A DNA stretch of 64,000 bases from Chrysophaeum taylorii (Eukaryota > Sar > Pelagophyceae > Pelagomonadales > Pelagomonadaceae): NCBI GenBank assembly GCA_029834535.1, contig JAQMWT010000491.1, positions 1 through 64,000 on the forward strand, read 5' to 3'. Positions within the stretch are counted from its first letter, which is position 1. Every line of letters starts with the position of its first letter. Shown here one piece after another: positions 1 through 10,514 of the stretch. The notes below the pieces were generated by a model. It was not told where the DNA came from, did no database searches, and was given only the letters and a program-made list of their open reading frames with translations. A program made the position numbers and the translations under genes.

Positions 1-254
1 CATCTACGCGCCTCACCAGTTAGATTGAACTCGGTGAGCAGAAAATCGGGATCGAACGCGGTTAAGACAGAAAATTAGCGCATGCCTTGGCGGAGATCCG
101 GTTGCGTGGCGTCGCCTTATTGCGCCCTGTCTCCTTCGACACGCAGGAGCAGCACTTGACGGTGTCAGTGACGGGCTTGTGAGCGTGCGTATGGGTGAGC
201 AGAGAGGGGGGGGTGGTGGTGGGGTCATGGCGAACATAAATTTTACGCTACTCA
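1..254 (-). repeat. worn LTR-element remnants at window edge
   Basis: Positions 1-70 resemble 433-500, the internal 3' edge of R1 next to its LTR. Positions about 115-215 resemble 6541-6640 inside the R2 LTR: the same run of gcgccctgtctc, a gacac block, a GT-rich block and a G-run. These look like pieces of older copies of the same small copia family, placed end to end with R1. No gene is visible here. Confidence 0.5.
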
Positions 255-440
255 TATAGAAGAACAATCAAACTGTGTTACGCTTCAGCAGAGCGTGAGA
301 ACAGTGGTAGTCGTCGAATCGTCTCTTAATCGAGGACAACCGGTGTGAATAACACAGCGTTTTCTCAAAACAAAGGTGGCAAAGTTAAGTAAACTAACCC
401 GAGAACAGGGTGCTAACCCTAGATCGGATTTTCATCTCTA
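255..440 (-). repeat. R1 3' LTR
   Basis: It matches 4674-4866 at many positions, including the gttattcacaccgg block and the tagggttag block near the U3 end. It starts at 440 with TAGAGAT and ends near 255 with a TCTATA version of the terminal repeat. Identity to the 5' LTR is moderate. Confidence 0.65.
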
Positions 441-482
441 CGCCCTCACAGATTGAACGCGGGGAGCGAAATCTGGATCAAA

Positions 483-1166
483 CTAAGGGAAGCGTCTTAC
501 CATCGACAAGAATGTAGAGAGTGTTCTGGACAGAGTCGTACGGTGGAAGAGTAGCTGAAAGAGCAACTTGATGTGATGGTGGGGAGGATGAAGTGGAGTG
601 AACGCCGTAGGCGTTTTTGAGCTTGTGAAATAAGTTGCGTTGAAGGAGCTTCGAAAAATGATCAGCGACCTGGTAGAGAGTAGGACACCAGAGAGGTCTA
701 ATGATCGAGTTAGCTTGGTAGTCACGAATGCGAAATTCTCGTAAGTTGATATGACGAGAAGGAGCACAGACTTTAGGATGATTAGCGACATGTAATGCGC
801 TAGCGTTATCAATAAGCAGGGAATAGCGTGAGCTTGATCACACGAAATCAGATGAGGGTGAGAGGAGAAAAGCTTGTAGAACCATTGACATTCATCGGCG
901 GCTGCGCTGGCGGCGATGAGTTCAGCTTCCATGGTGCTTTTGGCAGTAAGAGTTTGGCGTTTGCTAGACCAAAATACGAGATTGCCAAAGACGAAGATAC
1001 ATGCACCAGAATTGGATCGCAAGCGAGGGTCAGAACGGTCAGCAAAACTTGCATCAGTAAAACAAATAATGGGTGAACGAAGGTGATGCAGTTCAGAATA
1101 GCGGCTGATCAGATGCTGAATAAAGGGGTAATAGGGGGATGTCGGATGAATAGTCGATTGAATCAT
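483..1166 (-). pseudogene. R1 copia RNase H region
   Basis: This open stretch contains the copia RNase H signature: FTDASFADR, then SGACIFVFGNLVFWSSKRQ, then the STMEAELIAAS block followed by ADECQWFYKL. In an intact copia element this domain removes the RNA strand after reverse transcription. It is the 3'-most coding part of R1 and abuts the 3' LTR. Fossil, part of a broken element. Confidence 0.8.
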
Positions 1167-1459
1167 TCGGAGTACCCTTAGCGAAGTAAAACATAAAAGT
1201 GCAGAAGGTGGGTCTGATCAGGGTTGTGCATGCCCTTGCAGCACTTGTTGCACAAAGTGGTGATATCAGGCCGACATGTGACAGACAAGTAAATACTAGT
1301 GGCACAGTAGTGAGGAAAATTTTGGCGTAATACGTCTAAGGTAGGAGCCACGTCTGAGAGAAGTTTACCCGAAGTTTTGAATGAGGATGTCCGAATAGGG
1401 GACGTCCATACTACGTAGGTTGAGCTTATGCTCAGCAAGCATCTTGGTGATCTTCGCTG

Positions 1460-2100
1460 CTACATAGTGAGATGACCAGCGGAGACATTGCAGTGGACAT
1501 CGATACCAAGGGAGGATCTGAGGTTGTCATGCCACGTACCTTTGCCATATTCCTTCTCCAGAGCAGTGCGAAGAGATGTAATTTTGGCGTTGTTGGTACC
1601 AGTGATCAATAGGTCATCGACTGAAACGGATAGTAGAACCCATTTGTTGATAGATCGATCCCATTTGATATAGAGGCAAGTGCCGACTTGTGAGCGTTCG
1701 AACTCATGTTGTCGAAGAAACGAGCCGAGTTTGATGTCCCACAACAAAGCTGACTGTTTGAGGCCATAGAGAGCCCTGACGAGTCGGAGAGCGAGCTTCG
1801 ACTCTGGGTGGTTCTTCTGTATCTGCGGGATAAGATTTTGCGAGACACGTATCGAGGTAAGTCAATCCATACCGGGCGATCGAGTGCCGATTGGATGAAT
1901 GCCTGCGGAATGTCCGCGTGCGCGACCGGGAGTTTGTGCTTCACAGCGATGGCGAGCAATAACCGGTTGGTGGCGAGCATTGCGGTTGGTGAGGATGTGG
2001 CATAAAAGTCAATGCCTACACGTGCCAGAAGACCTCGGGCAACTAGACGAGCTTTGTAGCTGTCTGGGGTGCCATCAGCAAAATACTTTATCTTCAGCAC
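1460..2100 (-). pseudogene. R1 copia reverse transcriptase region
   Basis: The RVT_2-type core is visible. A block with YKARLVARG and the HADIPQAFIQS motif lies in the 1606-2100 frame, and the catalytic-box region SVDDLLITG lies in the 1460-1747 frame. This order and spacing are typical of Ty1/copia pol. The domain would have copied the element's RNA. The region is broken, like the rest of R1. Confidence 0.8.
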
Positions 2101-2274
2101 GAGTTTCGTCGAGATAGACGAACGGCTTGGCGGTAAGGTTCAAGCTAAAGACACCGCTGGAGCACAAGCCTTCAATTTCTTTGCGAATCGAAGCGATATG
2201 CTTTAACTTATCTTCTTCGCTGAGTCCTTTGAGTTCAACAATCTTCGCAGGCTCATAGACGATATCTTCAGCAG

Positions 2275-3420
2275 TCACGAGTTGTAACTCGACGTGATCG
2301 ATATGCTGCAAGTCATAGTCCATGGCTTATGGAGAATATCTTGATTCGGATCACTTTGACTTAGGAAGAGGTGTCCGAGTTCGCCAGAATCATGCATGAA
2401 GGCATGCCTGTGACGAGAAGCTAGGTGGTCGTGCTGATGCGCGGAGATGTCCCACAAAAGAGAGGAACCCATACAACAGAATTCTTGGTTCCATTGACGC
2501 GCATAGTACTCTGCCGGTGACAGTTCGTCATGGCACACATAGTTCTCGAGAACAGAATTGTCGTTGTCCAGGTGGTCAACCAATACAGATGAGTGGTACG
2601 GCTTCCTTGGGAAGTCGACGCACAAGAGTTCTGCGTCGGTTTCTCTCTGCGAGTCCAGTGCGGTGCCGCCCATGATACCATAGTCTTGTGTGGTACTTAC
2701 TAGGAGACATCCTTTCGGGACATCATTAGGCGGCTTAGCATCTTTCGAATGTTGAGAGCAGAGGCGATGCTGGCGGCGTGGCCCTGGTGCAGAGCGCTGA
2801 CACTGATGAGGAACATCAATGTGCTGGACATGTTGGCTGTGGCGTGAGCCGTGGATTGCTCCTGCTGGTATTTCCAGTTGCGACCATACTCTGAGGCGAT
2901 AATGCGTCTGGCGAAGAGTTTCCCATCGTCAACACGTTTCACGATGTAGAGTTGATCCTTAGGGATACGGAATCCACGTTCTTCATTGAGATCTGCTTTG
3001 AGCTTATCGCTCTGGTTGCGATGCACGAGAACTGGAGTAAAACCTGAATCGTCGAGAACAACCTCTAGGCGATCGTTTCGTTTGGGCATCGGAATGCTAC
3101 CATCCGGCGGAGGTGGCCGGTTGATGAACGAAAAATCCTGTTCAGGTGTCGCGTCGCTGACGGGACTTGAATCAGCAGCGGGAGTTGGATCCAGTTCTTT
3201 GTCTTTAAGTTCTTGGAGCTTGGGCTCGTAGACGTTCTCCAGGAAGTGTTTGCCGAACTTGCGGTAGACACCCTTGTGGTAGACGTAACGGCCGTTGAAA
3301 TCTTGTGTGTTCCCTGATGTAGCGTGGTGGTCGGGGTCCTTGTCGTATTCGTCGGTACAGTGGCTTAGGAGAGCGTCAGCGAGATCATTAGATCCGCGCA
3401 GGACGGAGTCCCACGTGTAG
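2275..3420 (-). pseudogene. R1 pol/gag linker, unassigned
   Basis: Minus-strand frames here give non-repetitive peptides, for example 2700-3089 with FRIPKDQLYIVKR followed by DDGKLFARR, and a proline-rich stretch near 3100. It lies between the gag-like start and the reverse transcriptase of R1. I see no integrase HHCC or DDE motif and cannot assign it. Confidence 0.35.
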
Positions 3421-3456
3421 AAGCCCTGTATAAAGTATTGAGTTATGCCTGTTTCA

Positions 3457-3817
3457 CTTCCCTTACCCTGATCGCCGACCGCATGGTTGCGATGGAGGAC
3501 GGTGCCTCATGAATCCTGAGCCTTGCGAGGCATCCGCCCTCCCGGCGTAGGTTGGCACCTATTCGCCTCTCGGGCGGGCCGGTTGGCAGCCGGAACGTTC
3601 GCAGTGGGACGGGGTATGGCCGGGGGCGCAGACGGAAGGTTATCGACGAGTTGGTTGTCAGTCACATCGCGGTCTCCTCGTCGCATGGCGACAAGCATGA
3701 TGATCACTCTCCGCCGACCCACCTTTCGGCGCCCCTCGTCTACAGGCCCGTGATTCCGGACTGGCTCCTGTCGGTCCGGCCTGGCTCCCATGCTCGGGAG
3801 AGGTCTGAAGTTAGTTA
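3457..3817 (+). mobile_element. S1, SINE-like element copy
   Basis: This is one of three near-identical copies of a repeat of about 360-370 bp (others 9727-10096 and 10515-10885). It is flanked by a 15-bp target-site duplication with one mismatch, gttatgcctgtttca (3442-3456) and gttatgcccgtttca (3818-3832). One end is a short (GTTA)n run, the simple-repeat tail expected of a LINE-mobilised SINE, so I read the head at 3457 and the tail at 3817. It is GC-rich with several small stem-loops. I do not see a convincing Pol III A/B box, so the SINE label rests on the duplications and the tail. Confidence 0.75.
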
Positions 3818-3832
3818 GTTATGCCCGTTTCA

Positions 3833-3913
3833 GGCATCAGATGTTCGACGAACAACTGCATGACGCGAAACCGAAAGCATTTGGGGTGTGACTTGCGCGT
3901 TGTCCATTGACTT
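3833..3913. other. R1 internal sequence between two insertions
   Basis: About 80 bp of R1 gag-side sequence is stranded between SINE-like copies S1 and S2. No independent feature is seen. Confidence 0.4.
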
Positions 3914-3927
3914 GAGGACGGCGGTAG

Positions 3928-4310
3928 CAACTAACTAACTTCAGACCTCTCCCGAGCATGGGAGCCAGGCCGGGCCAGCCGGTACGGAATCACAGAGGAA
4001 AATCACGCAGTTGGGGCAGGGCGACGGACGAGGACAGACTTGTTGATGGTGGACCGCCACTGCGCGCGGTCTTGTTCGAGGTCGTGCAAAGCGTCGCAGG
4101 CCGCAAACGTGTTGGTCCACGAACAATCGACCGTCCGTCGCGTTCTGCCCAACCGAGCGAACCCCAGCCCAGCGCGGACTTTCCGGGTGCTAACCGGCCA
4201 GCCCGGGAGGCGAGCAGGCACCGTCTCACTCCGGGACGGCCGGGGCCGCCGCAGGGAGCAAGCGTGTTAGGCGCCGTCCTCCATCGCAACCAACGGTTAG
4301 CGATCGCAGG
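3928..4310 (-). mobile_element. S2, diverged SINE-like copy
   Basis: It shares the (AACT)n tail, the ttcagacctctcccgagcat block and the head block ccgtcctccatcgcaacc with S1, S3 and S4, but its middle differs strongly. It is flanked by a near-perfect 14-bp duplication, gaggacggcggtag (3914-3927) and gaggacggcgctag (4311-4324). It is inserted in the R1 gag-like region with its tail on the left. It is either an old member or a separate subfamily sharing both ends. Confidence 0.65.
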
Positions 4311-4324
4311 GAGGACGGCGCTAG

Positions 4325-4589
4325 ATGGGTCACTAAAGGTGTTAACCTTGGTCTTGGGATCTTGTTGAGCCGGAGTGGGAGGCGGAGCCGCAGCAGCGAC
4401 GGTAGGTGGTGGCAGCATGGCGTTGAGTTGCGCTTGGAGAGCTTGGACGCGAGCATCGTTGTCTTGTTTTTGCGCTAGCATCCCCCTTTGATGCTTTGCC
4501 TCTATGCGAGCTTCTTGGTCTTTCATGGCTTGAGCATGTTCGGTCTTCTGAGTGGCCAACTCTTTTTGAAGTTCTTGGTTGGTTGGCAT
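4325..4589 (-). pseudogene. R1 gag-like N-terminus (coiled coil)
   Basis: An ATG at 4587-4589 opens a frame starting MPTNQELQKELATQKTEH, with long heptad-like runs of E, K, Q and A, then a proline/alanine stretch. It lies about 70 nt downstream of the R1 primer-binding site, the right place for gag. It is cut by the S2 insertion. There is no domain match beyond a coiled-coil-like N-terminus. Confidence 0.55.
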
Positions 4590-4659
4590 TTTGCCTTGGT
4601 TCAGGAACGTCAGGGAGCGATACTCTTCTGGAAATCCTGATACTCTGCTGATACCGGGA

Positions 4660-4673
4660 CTGGGCCCATAACC
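4660..4673 (-). promoter_or_regulatory. R1 primer-binding site (half-tRNA-iMet type)
   Basis: Directly after the 5' LTR the minus strand reads GGTTATGGGCCCAGTCC. This is complementary to the anticodon arm of initiator tRNA-Met (CTGGGCCCATAACC), not to a tRNA 3' end. Drosophila copia uses this same internal site, priming with a 5' tRNA half. Confidence 0.8.
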
Positions 4674-4866
4674 TAGAGAACAGTAATATCAACTGTGATA
4701 CCCTTCAGCAGAATCGAGAGCAGTGGCATTCTGTTCTCGTTTCTGTCTCTACAACGAGAACAGCCGGTGTGAATAACACAGAGTTTTCTTAAATCAAACG
4801 GTGGTAAAGTTTAGGACTAGCCCTAGAATAGGGGGTACTAACCCTAATTCAGATTTTCTATCTCTA
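4674..4866 (-). repeat. R1 5' LTR (possibly shared with R2)
   Basis: It is 193 bp, starts TAGAGATAGAAAATC at 4866 and ends TCTCTA at 4674, giving a 6-bp terminal inverted repeat. R2 internal sequence touches its outer edge directly, so the same LTR may have served as the 3' LTR of R2. That would be a tandem pair sharing one LTR, as ectopic recombination produces. Confidence 0.7.
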
Positions 4867-4879
4867 GTGAGATGAAGTT

Positions 4880-6258
4880 CCGCGCGGGTGGAGACCAGTT
4901 CGCCGGCTTGGATGGCGAGCTGGGCAGTGGCGAAAGCTAGGGCGGCGTCGGTTATGGTGAGTTTGGTGGCTGTGGAGGGCAAAGCGTCGTCCTTGCGAAT
5001 GAGCATGGCCTTGGTTGCGGCCAAGTCGGCGGTTTGGGAGCGGAATGCAACCTGAGTGGTGGCCAACTCGCGTTGGAGCGCAGACGGAGGTGCATTGGAA
5101 CTTTGAGAAAGGAGGTGGAGTGTTGCTTGGGTGGAGACGGGGGAATGGTCGTAGCCTTGTATTTCTTATTCACGCGGGTGGAGATGAAAATCGGGGGGAC
5201 AGCAACTTTCGAAAGGTGATGAAGGTCGGTCAGGATGGTCCGATGGTTGGGCGGCAGTAGCCTGAGCCGCGGAAGGAGCTGGGGTAGGAATGGAAGTGCT
5301 GGGGCCGTCGTGGCCGTAGGTGGCATGGTCTTGTGGGTGGAGATGAAAGTCTCGAGGAGAATGACTCGCGGAAGATGATGGATATCGGACAGGAGAGTCT
5401 GACGGTGGGGCGGCAGGATCTTGAGCCGCGGTGGGGGCTTGGTAAGGGATGGCGGTGCCGGGGCCGTCATGGCCGTAGGTGGCATGATCATCGGGAAGGA
5501 AATGAGTGTTGCTGCGAAGGGGTTGACGAGGATGTTGGGGAACTTGAATAGATGGTGAAGTGGGAGTCGCCGAGAGTGGGGAGTTAGGCTCCAGTGAAGG
5601 AGGTGGAGGCTCCCGTGGGGTTGGTGGAGTGAAGAGATTATTGTTGAGTGGTGGTGGTGGTGGAGTGTTCAACATTGCTGGTGGAATATTCGAACAATGT
5701 GGAGTGTCCTCGTGAATGTGGGGTGTGCCAGGTTGTGGAGTAACCTTGGCGATGCCTGGGTCCGGAGGGAAGGCAGTGGGGTCTGAGACTTTGCCATGGG
5801 GTGTTTGACATCCGGTGGGGTTGTCGGTAGGAGGTGGGTTCTGTTTGTGTTCGGGAACATTTTGAACAGCAGGAGGGGGGGTGACCATCGAAATGATCGG
5901 GTCTTGGGTCGCGACTTCGTGAGAAGTTTGCTTGAGGGGGGTTGCCGTAAGAACAGCTGGTTGAGGAGCTTGTTCAAGTTGCTCGTCTTGATCGAGCTGC
6001 ACGTTTTGATCGAGTTGCTCGTCGTGAGCTGCGCTTGCGGCAACGTATTTTGCGGCGAGCGCAGCATTTTCGGCAGAGTGTTTGGCTCTGAGATTAGCGA
6101 AAACAGTGTCTATCAGTGTCGATCCGCGTGTCGATCCATTTATAGAAATCAGTTTCGAACTGTTGCAAATCAGCTTGGGGCTGGTGCCAGTGAGCTTGTT
6201 GTGTAGCGAACTGCTTCGCTGATTCCAGACTCGGGACTTGTGGGTCGTGAGTCGCCAT
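4880..6258 (-). pseudogene. R2 gag-like proline-rich protein region
   Basis: The ATG at 6256-6258 starts MATHDPQVPSLESAKQFA, shared with R4 at 10926. Downstream frames are rich in P, T, S and Q, with a DEQLxQ heptad run and an internal repeat: DHATYGHDGP and xDFHLHP recur with spacing of roughly 60 residues. The last part (4794-5066 frame) is an alanine-rich helix resembling the R1 gag start. I infer a gag-like role from position after LTR and primer site; no capsid fold is recognised. The region is broken several times. Confidence 0.45.
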
Positions 6259-6479
6259 GTTGTCGGGGTTGCGTTTTGCGCGTTGTTGTTTGCCTTTCAC
6301 ACTTTTCACACTTTGTTCACCAGTAGCAAGCGATGAGACTTGACTACGGTCTTTTTGACTTCAGGAACTTCAGGAGATTGCTCTTACCTGGAAATCCTGG
6401 GTCTTTGTCCGAGACGTTTATCGAGATCGATGTCTTTCGGAGGGACGTTTCTCTACCAGTACCCGACTGAGTCCAAACC

Positions 6480-6668
6480 TAGAGACAGGAAAAATTCACT
6501 GTGCCCCTGGTAGAGAATGATGGCAGTGGTAGTGCCGTCTTTAACGCCCTGTCTCTAACGACACAAAGAGCGGCACGGTGTTCGACACAGTGATTTTATT
6601 GGTTGTTGGGTGTGAGTGTGATTGAGAGGGGGGGGGGTACTAACCCTAAATCAAATTTTCTATCTCTA
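6480..6668 (-). repeat. R2 5' LTR
   Basis: It is 189 bp, bounded by TAGAGA (6668) and TCTCTA (6480), and related to the R1 and R4 LTRs. After it the minus strand reads ggtttggactcag, a worn form of the copia half-tRNA primer site. A consensus splice-donor-like CAGGTAAGAGC lies in the leader near 6370-6390. Confidence 0.7.
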
Positions 6669-7692
6669 CCGACCGAACATGACCGCTACACTCAAGCGTT
6701 ACTTGAGTCGTGCAAACTATTTGAGGCGCGCTCTTCTAGCAACCAAACTAGTGAGGATGCTATGAGACTCACGGATCCAAACGACGTTCATCCATTATTG
6801 GAATATTTGCTTCAAGTCTTTAATGACTCGAAGTATACCTCGCAACGTCGCTTGGATACGCCAGCTTATTGGATCCCTTATATTCCTGGCACTACTTCAT
6901 CACCACCCCCCAAAGTTCTCTTATTGGACACCATCGAGGAATCACAATAAAGCTTATAGAATACTTATTCCCCCTTAGCTACTGCTGCTGGTGATTCTAG
7001 CTTCAATGCACGAAAACTAAGGAATGCAAAAAAACAAAGCTTCATCAATTTAGCCTCGCGATACTTCTTATTATCGCCCGCCTAGTAACTACAACACAGG
7101 TGGGGGCACTAGCTACGATCGTGCCCTATATCCTAGGATCACTGATCTTCGCTCTCGTTCGAGTATGCCTTTAATGGGGCGGGCCTCCTACCAGACTGAG
7201 CGCTCGAGGCACTTATTTCGCAAACTGCCAGACGGGAATCCGAGTCCGTCTGCTGAGGTAAAGACTGTGCAGGATGACATGAAGGCCCTTGACAATGACG
7301 AAGCGGCCACTGTGCATCGTTACATGTCGCCAGTCGACTCTATGTCCGACGCTGTCGAGAACCTTCTCGACAATCCTTCAGAGTCTACTTCGGATTCTCC
7401 CCCAGCTGCTTATGTTCCTACAGCGCCCCCAATGATGCGGAGCAGAGGGGACTGCTGATACGGAAACACTTTCCAGGCATTTCTGACTATCGGTGAAGAT
7501 GATGTGGACAAGCTGCCTAAGCCTTTATTGCAACATATCAGTGCTAAGACCGCGCAAGCTGTAATACGTCGCAACAATCAGGATGACACTTCCAAACCTG
7601 ATAAGAAGAAAGCTGAGGACCAAGAAGAATAGGAGGAGGAGGAAACTGCGCCTCCCAAGTCCATCCCCAAGCTTACTACTGGTCTTATCCTG

Positions 7693-7995
7693 TTGGTTAC
7701 GCCCTCCGAAAAAGGGGAGGTCTTCATTACCAAGTATAGTTTCGGTCGGACGTCCACTCATGTGTGTTACTCCCTTATACTGCAGCTTTATACTGAGTAC
7801 CACTTGCCATCTATGTGCACACCTGGATATGCCGACAGCTGTGCATCTCACCATGTGGTGAATTTCCGTCGGTACGCGGACCCACTCCACATTGTGAAGT
7901 TACCCGATTCGCTGTCGCCCACGATTCAGACTGCTACTAATACACGGGACTTCCACGCTCTGATCACTCGCATTGTGATCCCGACTCTTCTATAA
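7693..7995 (+). pseudogene. R3 protease-like region
   Basis: The stretch reading GYADSCASHHVVNF matches the protease-like block of R6 (YFDSCATISLMS), and both continue with an I-Q-T-A-T segment. Retroelement aspartic proteases carry a D-[ST]-x-A core here. Fossil; no activity is implied. Confidence 0.5.
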
Positions 7996-8519
7996 CCACC
8001 CGGAAGTTGGGTATGTCAAATTGGATGTCTCTATCTATTCACCTACGCGAAATGAGACTCTTGATTAGCTTGCCGCAGTGGAACGAAGATAAGCCTGCCT
8101 TTCATCTCCATTATCGGAAATACAAAGGCAAATCCATCGTTACTAGCGACATCGATGAGAACGAGCGAATTCCTCTTTACAGATTGGAGAACATGCTTCC
8201 CACTCTTCCAGCATGTTCGCTGCAACAAGCTAAAGCACGAGAGATTGAATTAAGATCTTCACAATTCAAGCTTCATCTCTTAAATGGAAAAAGAGAAGCA
8301 AGGGTTTTATGCCAAGCTCCTTGAAAGCGTTATTCTCGTTCCTTTGTACAAGGTATCCTGCCGAGCATGTACAACCAACACCTGCATATTCGCAAGAAGT
8401 TGCCACCGCCTCGATGACGAAAATTTAACCCACGACACCTGCATACTGTTACTTCCGATTCTAGTTCTCGTGCTCCTACCGTGATACTTCTTTGTGCTGG
8501 TCTGTAAACTCCTGCGTTC

Positions 8520-8843
8520 TTGGCATGCGTTACTAATGACTTGCGACTCAACGTAAATGTCAAAGTTATCGTTGAAAGCGGTGAAACCCTTACGCACATG
8601 CTTCGATCTCGCTCTAGGATTTCTATTGATAAATTTACATCTCTTCCCAGATCCCCTACATATCGTCGCAGAGCCTCTGAACTGAAGGAACGATCAAAGT
8701 ACTACACGGAGATCGTAGAGTTGACCGCTCCAAGCATGAATCTTAGTGTGATCAACGGGAGAGCCATGTGGACTCAAATCTTTCCAGATGTCTTCCATAC
8801 ATCAATACCCAGCACATATAGCGCATATAGTCGTACTGGGTGA
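8520..8843 (+). pseudogene. R3 cytosine methyltransferase-like domain
   Basis: The segment TNDLRLNVNVKVIVESGETL aligns with R6 TNDLGLNINVKVVVESDDTL, where the motif I-II region of a C5-methyltransferase is seen. The following YYTEIVELTAPSMN aligns with R6 FYCDIIEITPPCTN (motif IV region). It shows the domain belongs to the family and is not a private feature of R6. Worn fossil. Confidence 0.5.
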
Positions 8844-9698
8844 GTCCGCATGACTACGGCGGAATTGGAGACTCAAATTATGCTATTTACACGGCTCCAC
8901 TCTCAGAAAACTTTGGAGCAGCCCTCGCAAGAAGACACGAACCATGTGTCCTATTTCTTATTGGGCTTCAACACAAACTCTAAACAACCTTTGGCTAGTA
9001 TGACTTCTCCGATTGAGTCAAAGCCTTCGTGTTGTTATACAATGCTTTTGGACGTTTGTTTCCAAAGACAACCACAAAATCTGTGTCCTTTCGCATTACT
9101 GTTTTCGAAAGTAACCAAACTCCACACAGGTTATTTCTAAACAAGTCCTCAACAACACCCATCTACAACATCACAGGCGGTAGACACACCGGTGGCAATA
9201 TCACCGTCACCAACCAAAGCTCCAAATAAAATGCAGCCGAATGCTTTTGGTGAAACTTATACTCTCCAATCGAACGACAGTTCTGTCGAGAAGACTGGTG
9301 TTTTGGAACCGGCAACAGGATTTATTTGTCTCTGCCAAGCCTATCACCACTCCCTTGAAAAGGCCGATACTCGTCGCTTGATTAGCTCCCTTGTCTCTCG
9401 CAGTTGTCGAGTCCTGCAAGATTCTCTTATGCACTATCCCAAACAAGATTATCTCGAGGTTATCGACCGAACTTTTGCTTTGGCTGATTTGCACATGTCT
9501 CAAAGCAGGTACTTGGGCTATATCACCTCCAGTGATAGAAAAATGGGCGCAAAGGTACACCCCGTGTATGCACCCATGCCTACAATCAGAGGATCGGCAA
9601 GCATGCTCGTTTATGAACCTAGAATTGGTCGTCTTCGCCATTATTCCCGCCAAGAATTGGCACGCGCTAATAACTCTACTGCGCATCAACCATCTTTT

Positions 9699-10261
9699 TG
9701 GAGATAGAAAATCCCATTTAGGGTTAACTAACTAACTAACTAACTTCAGACCTCTCCCGAGCATGGGAGCCAGGCCGGACCGACAGGTGCCAGTCCGGAA
9801 TCACGGGCCTGTAGACGAGGAGCGCCGAAAGGTCGGTCGGCGGAGAGTGACCATCAAGCTTGTCGCAATGCGACGAGGAGACCGCGATGTGACTGACAAC
9901 CAACTCGCCGATAACCTTCCGTCTTCGCCCCCCGGCCATACCCCGTCCCACTGCGAACGTTCCGGCTGCCAACCGGCCCGCCCGGGAGGCGAATAGGTGC
10001 CAACCTACGCCGGGAGGGCGGATGCCCTCGCAAGGCTCAGGATTCATGAGGCACCGTCCTCCATCGCAACCGCAGTCGGCGATCAGGGTAAGGGGTATTT
10101 AGGGTTAGCCCCCCCCTTAACCTCACACTCACACTAAACAACCCCAAATCGCTGTGTCGAACACCGTGCTGCTCTTTGTGTCGTTAGAGGACAGGACGAA
10201 AGGCAGCAAGACCACTGCCACCATTCTCTACCAGAGGCACAGTGATTTTTACTGTTCTCTA
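9699..10261 (+). repeat. R4 5' LTR, split by a SINE-like insertion
   Basis: The left part (9699-9726) reads gagatagaaaatc...atttagggtta; the right part (10097-10261) continues to TCTCTA. Removing S3 gives an LTR collinear with 6480-6668 read on the other strand. Then ggtttggacccagtcc follows, the worn copia-type primer site. Confidence 0.7.
9727..10096 (-). mobile_element. S3, SINE-like element copy
   Basis: It is a near-identical copy of S1 in opposite orientation, with its (AACT)n tail at the left. It is flanked by an 11-bp duplication, atttagggtta at 9716-9726 and 10097-10107. The related R2 LTR shows the uninterrupted site (atttagggttagtacccc on the minus strand, near 6636-6652). Confidence 0.85.
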
Positions 10262-10310
10262 GGTTTGGACCCAGTCCGGTACTGGTAGAGAAACGTCCTC
10301 CGAAAGACAT

Positions 10311-10436
10311 CGATCTCGATCAACGTCTCGGACAAAGACTCAGGATTTCCAGGTAAGAGCAATCTCCGAAGTTCGATCTCGATCGACGTCTCGGACAAAG
10401 ACTCAGGATTTCCAGGTAAGAGCAATCTCCTGAAGT
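10311..10436 (+). repeat. 63-bp tandem duplication in R4 leader
   Basis: Two units (10311-10373 and 10374-10436) both read cgatctcgatc(a/g)acgtc...ttccaggtaagagcaatctcc. Each holds a consensus-like splice donor CAG|GTAAGAG. R2 has a single unit, so the duplication is private to R4. Confidence 0.8.
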
Positions 10437-10514
10437 TCCTGAAAGTTTAAAGACCGTAGTAAAGTCTCATCGCGTGCTACTGGTGAACAAGTAAAAACGT
10501 GTGAAAGGCAACCA

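Larger units (their letters stand above)
255..4866 (-). mobile_element. R1, Ty1/copia LTR retrotransposon fossil
   Basis: The element is bounded by two related LTRs of about 190 bp (5' LTR 4674-4866, 3' LTR 255-440, read on the minus strand) whose ends carry the short inverted repeat TAGAGA/TCTCTA. A primer-binding site follows the 5' LTR. A coiled-coil gag-like start, a copia-type reverse transcriptase and an RNase H are recognisable in the correct order. No clear integrase or protease is seen and the internal part is short, so this is an incomplete copy. It is broken several times and also interrupted by two SINE-like insertions (3457-3817 and 3928-4310). LTR divergence is clearly higher than in R6, so it is old. 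Confidence 0.8.
4867..6668 (-). mobile_element. R2, copia-like LTR element fossil
   Basis: It has a 5' LTR at 6480-6668 and a worn copia-type primer-binding site, then a proline-rich gag-like region. R4 is its closest relative in the window, in opposite orientation. No pol is present, so this is a broken, partial copy. Its 3' edge is the R1 5' LTR. Confidence 0.65.
6669..9701 (+). mobile_element. R3, copia internal region fossil (R6 relative)
   Basis: This plus-strand stretch lines up by protein similarity with R6 in order: gag (6603-6950 against 16857-17291), protease (around 7830), cytosine methyltransferase-like domain (8520-8760), then the segment before integrase (9192-9707 against 24700-26450). 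It has no LTR of its own and is bounded by two LTRs of the R2/R4 family facing it head to head. It is more worn than R6, broken many times and old. Confidence 0.75.

Noticed and set aside
483-3420. Host enzyme genes on the minus strand at the left edge
   Set aside because: The open frames carry copia reverse transcriptase and RNase H signatures.
9736-10047. Conserved 70-130-residue peptides (GIRPPGVGWHLFASRAG...) found in several places
   Set aside because: They fall exactly on SINE-like copies S1, S3 and S4 and are open on both strands; they are shadow frames of a GC-rich repeat, not genes.
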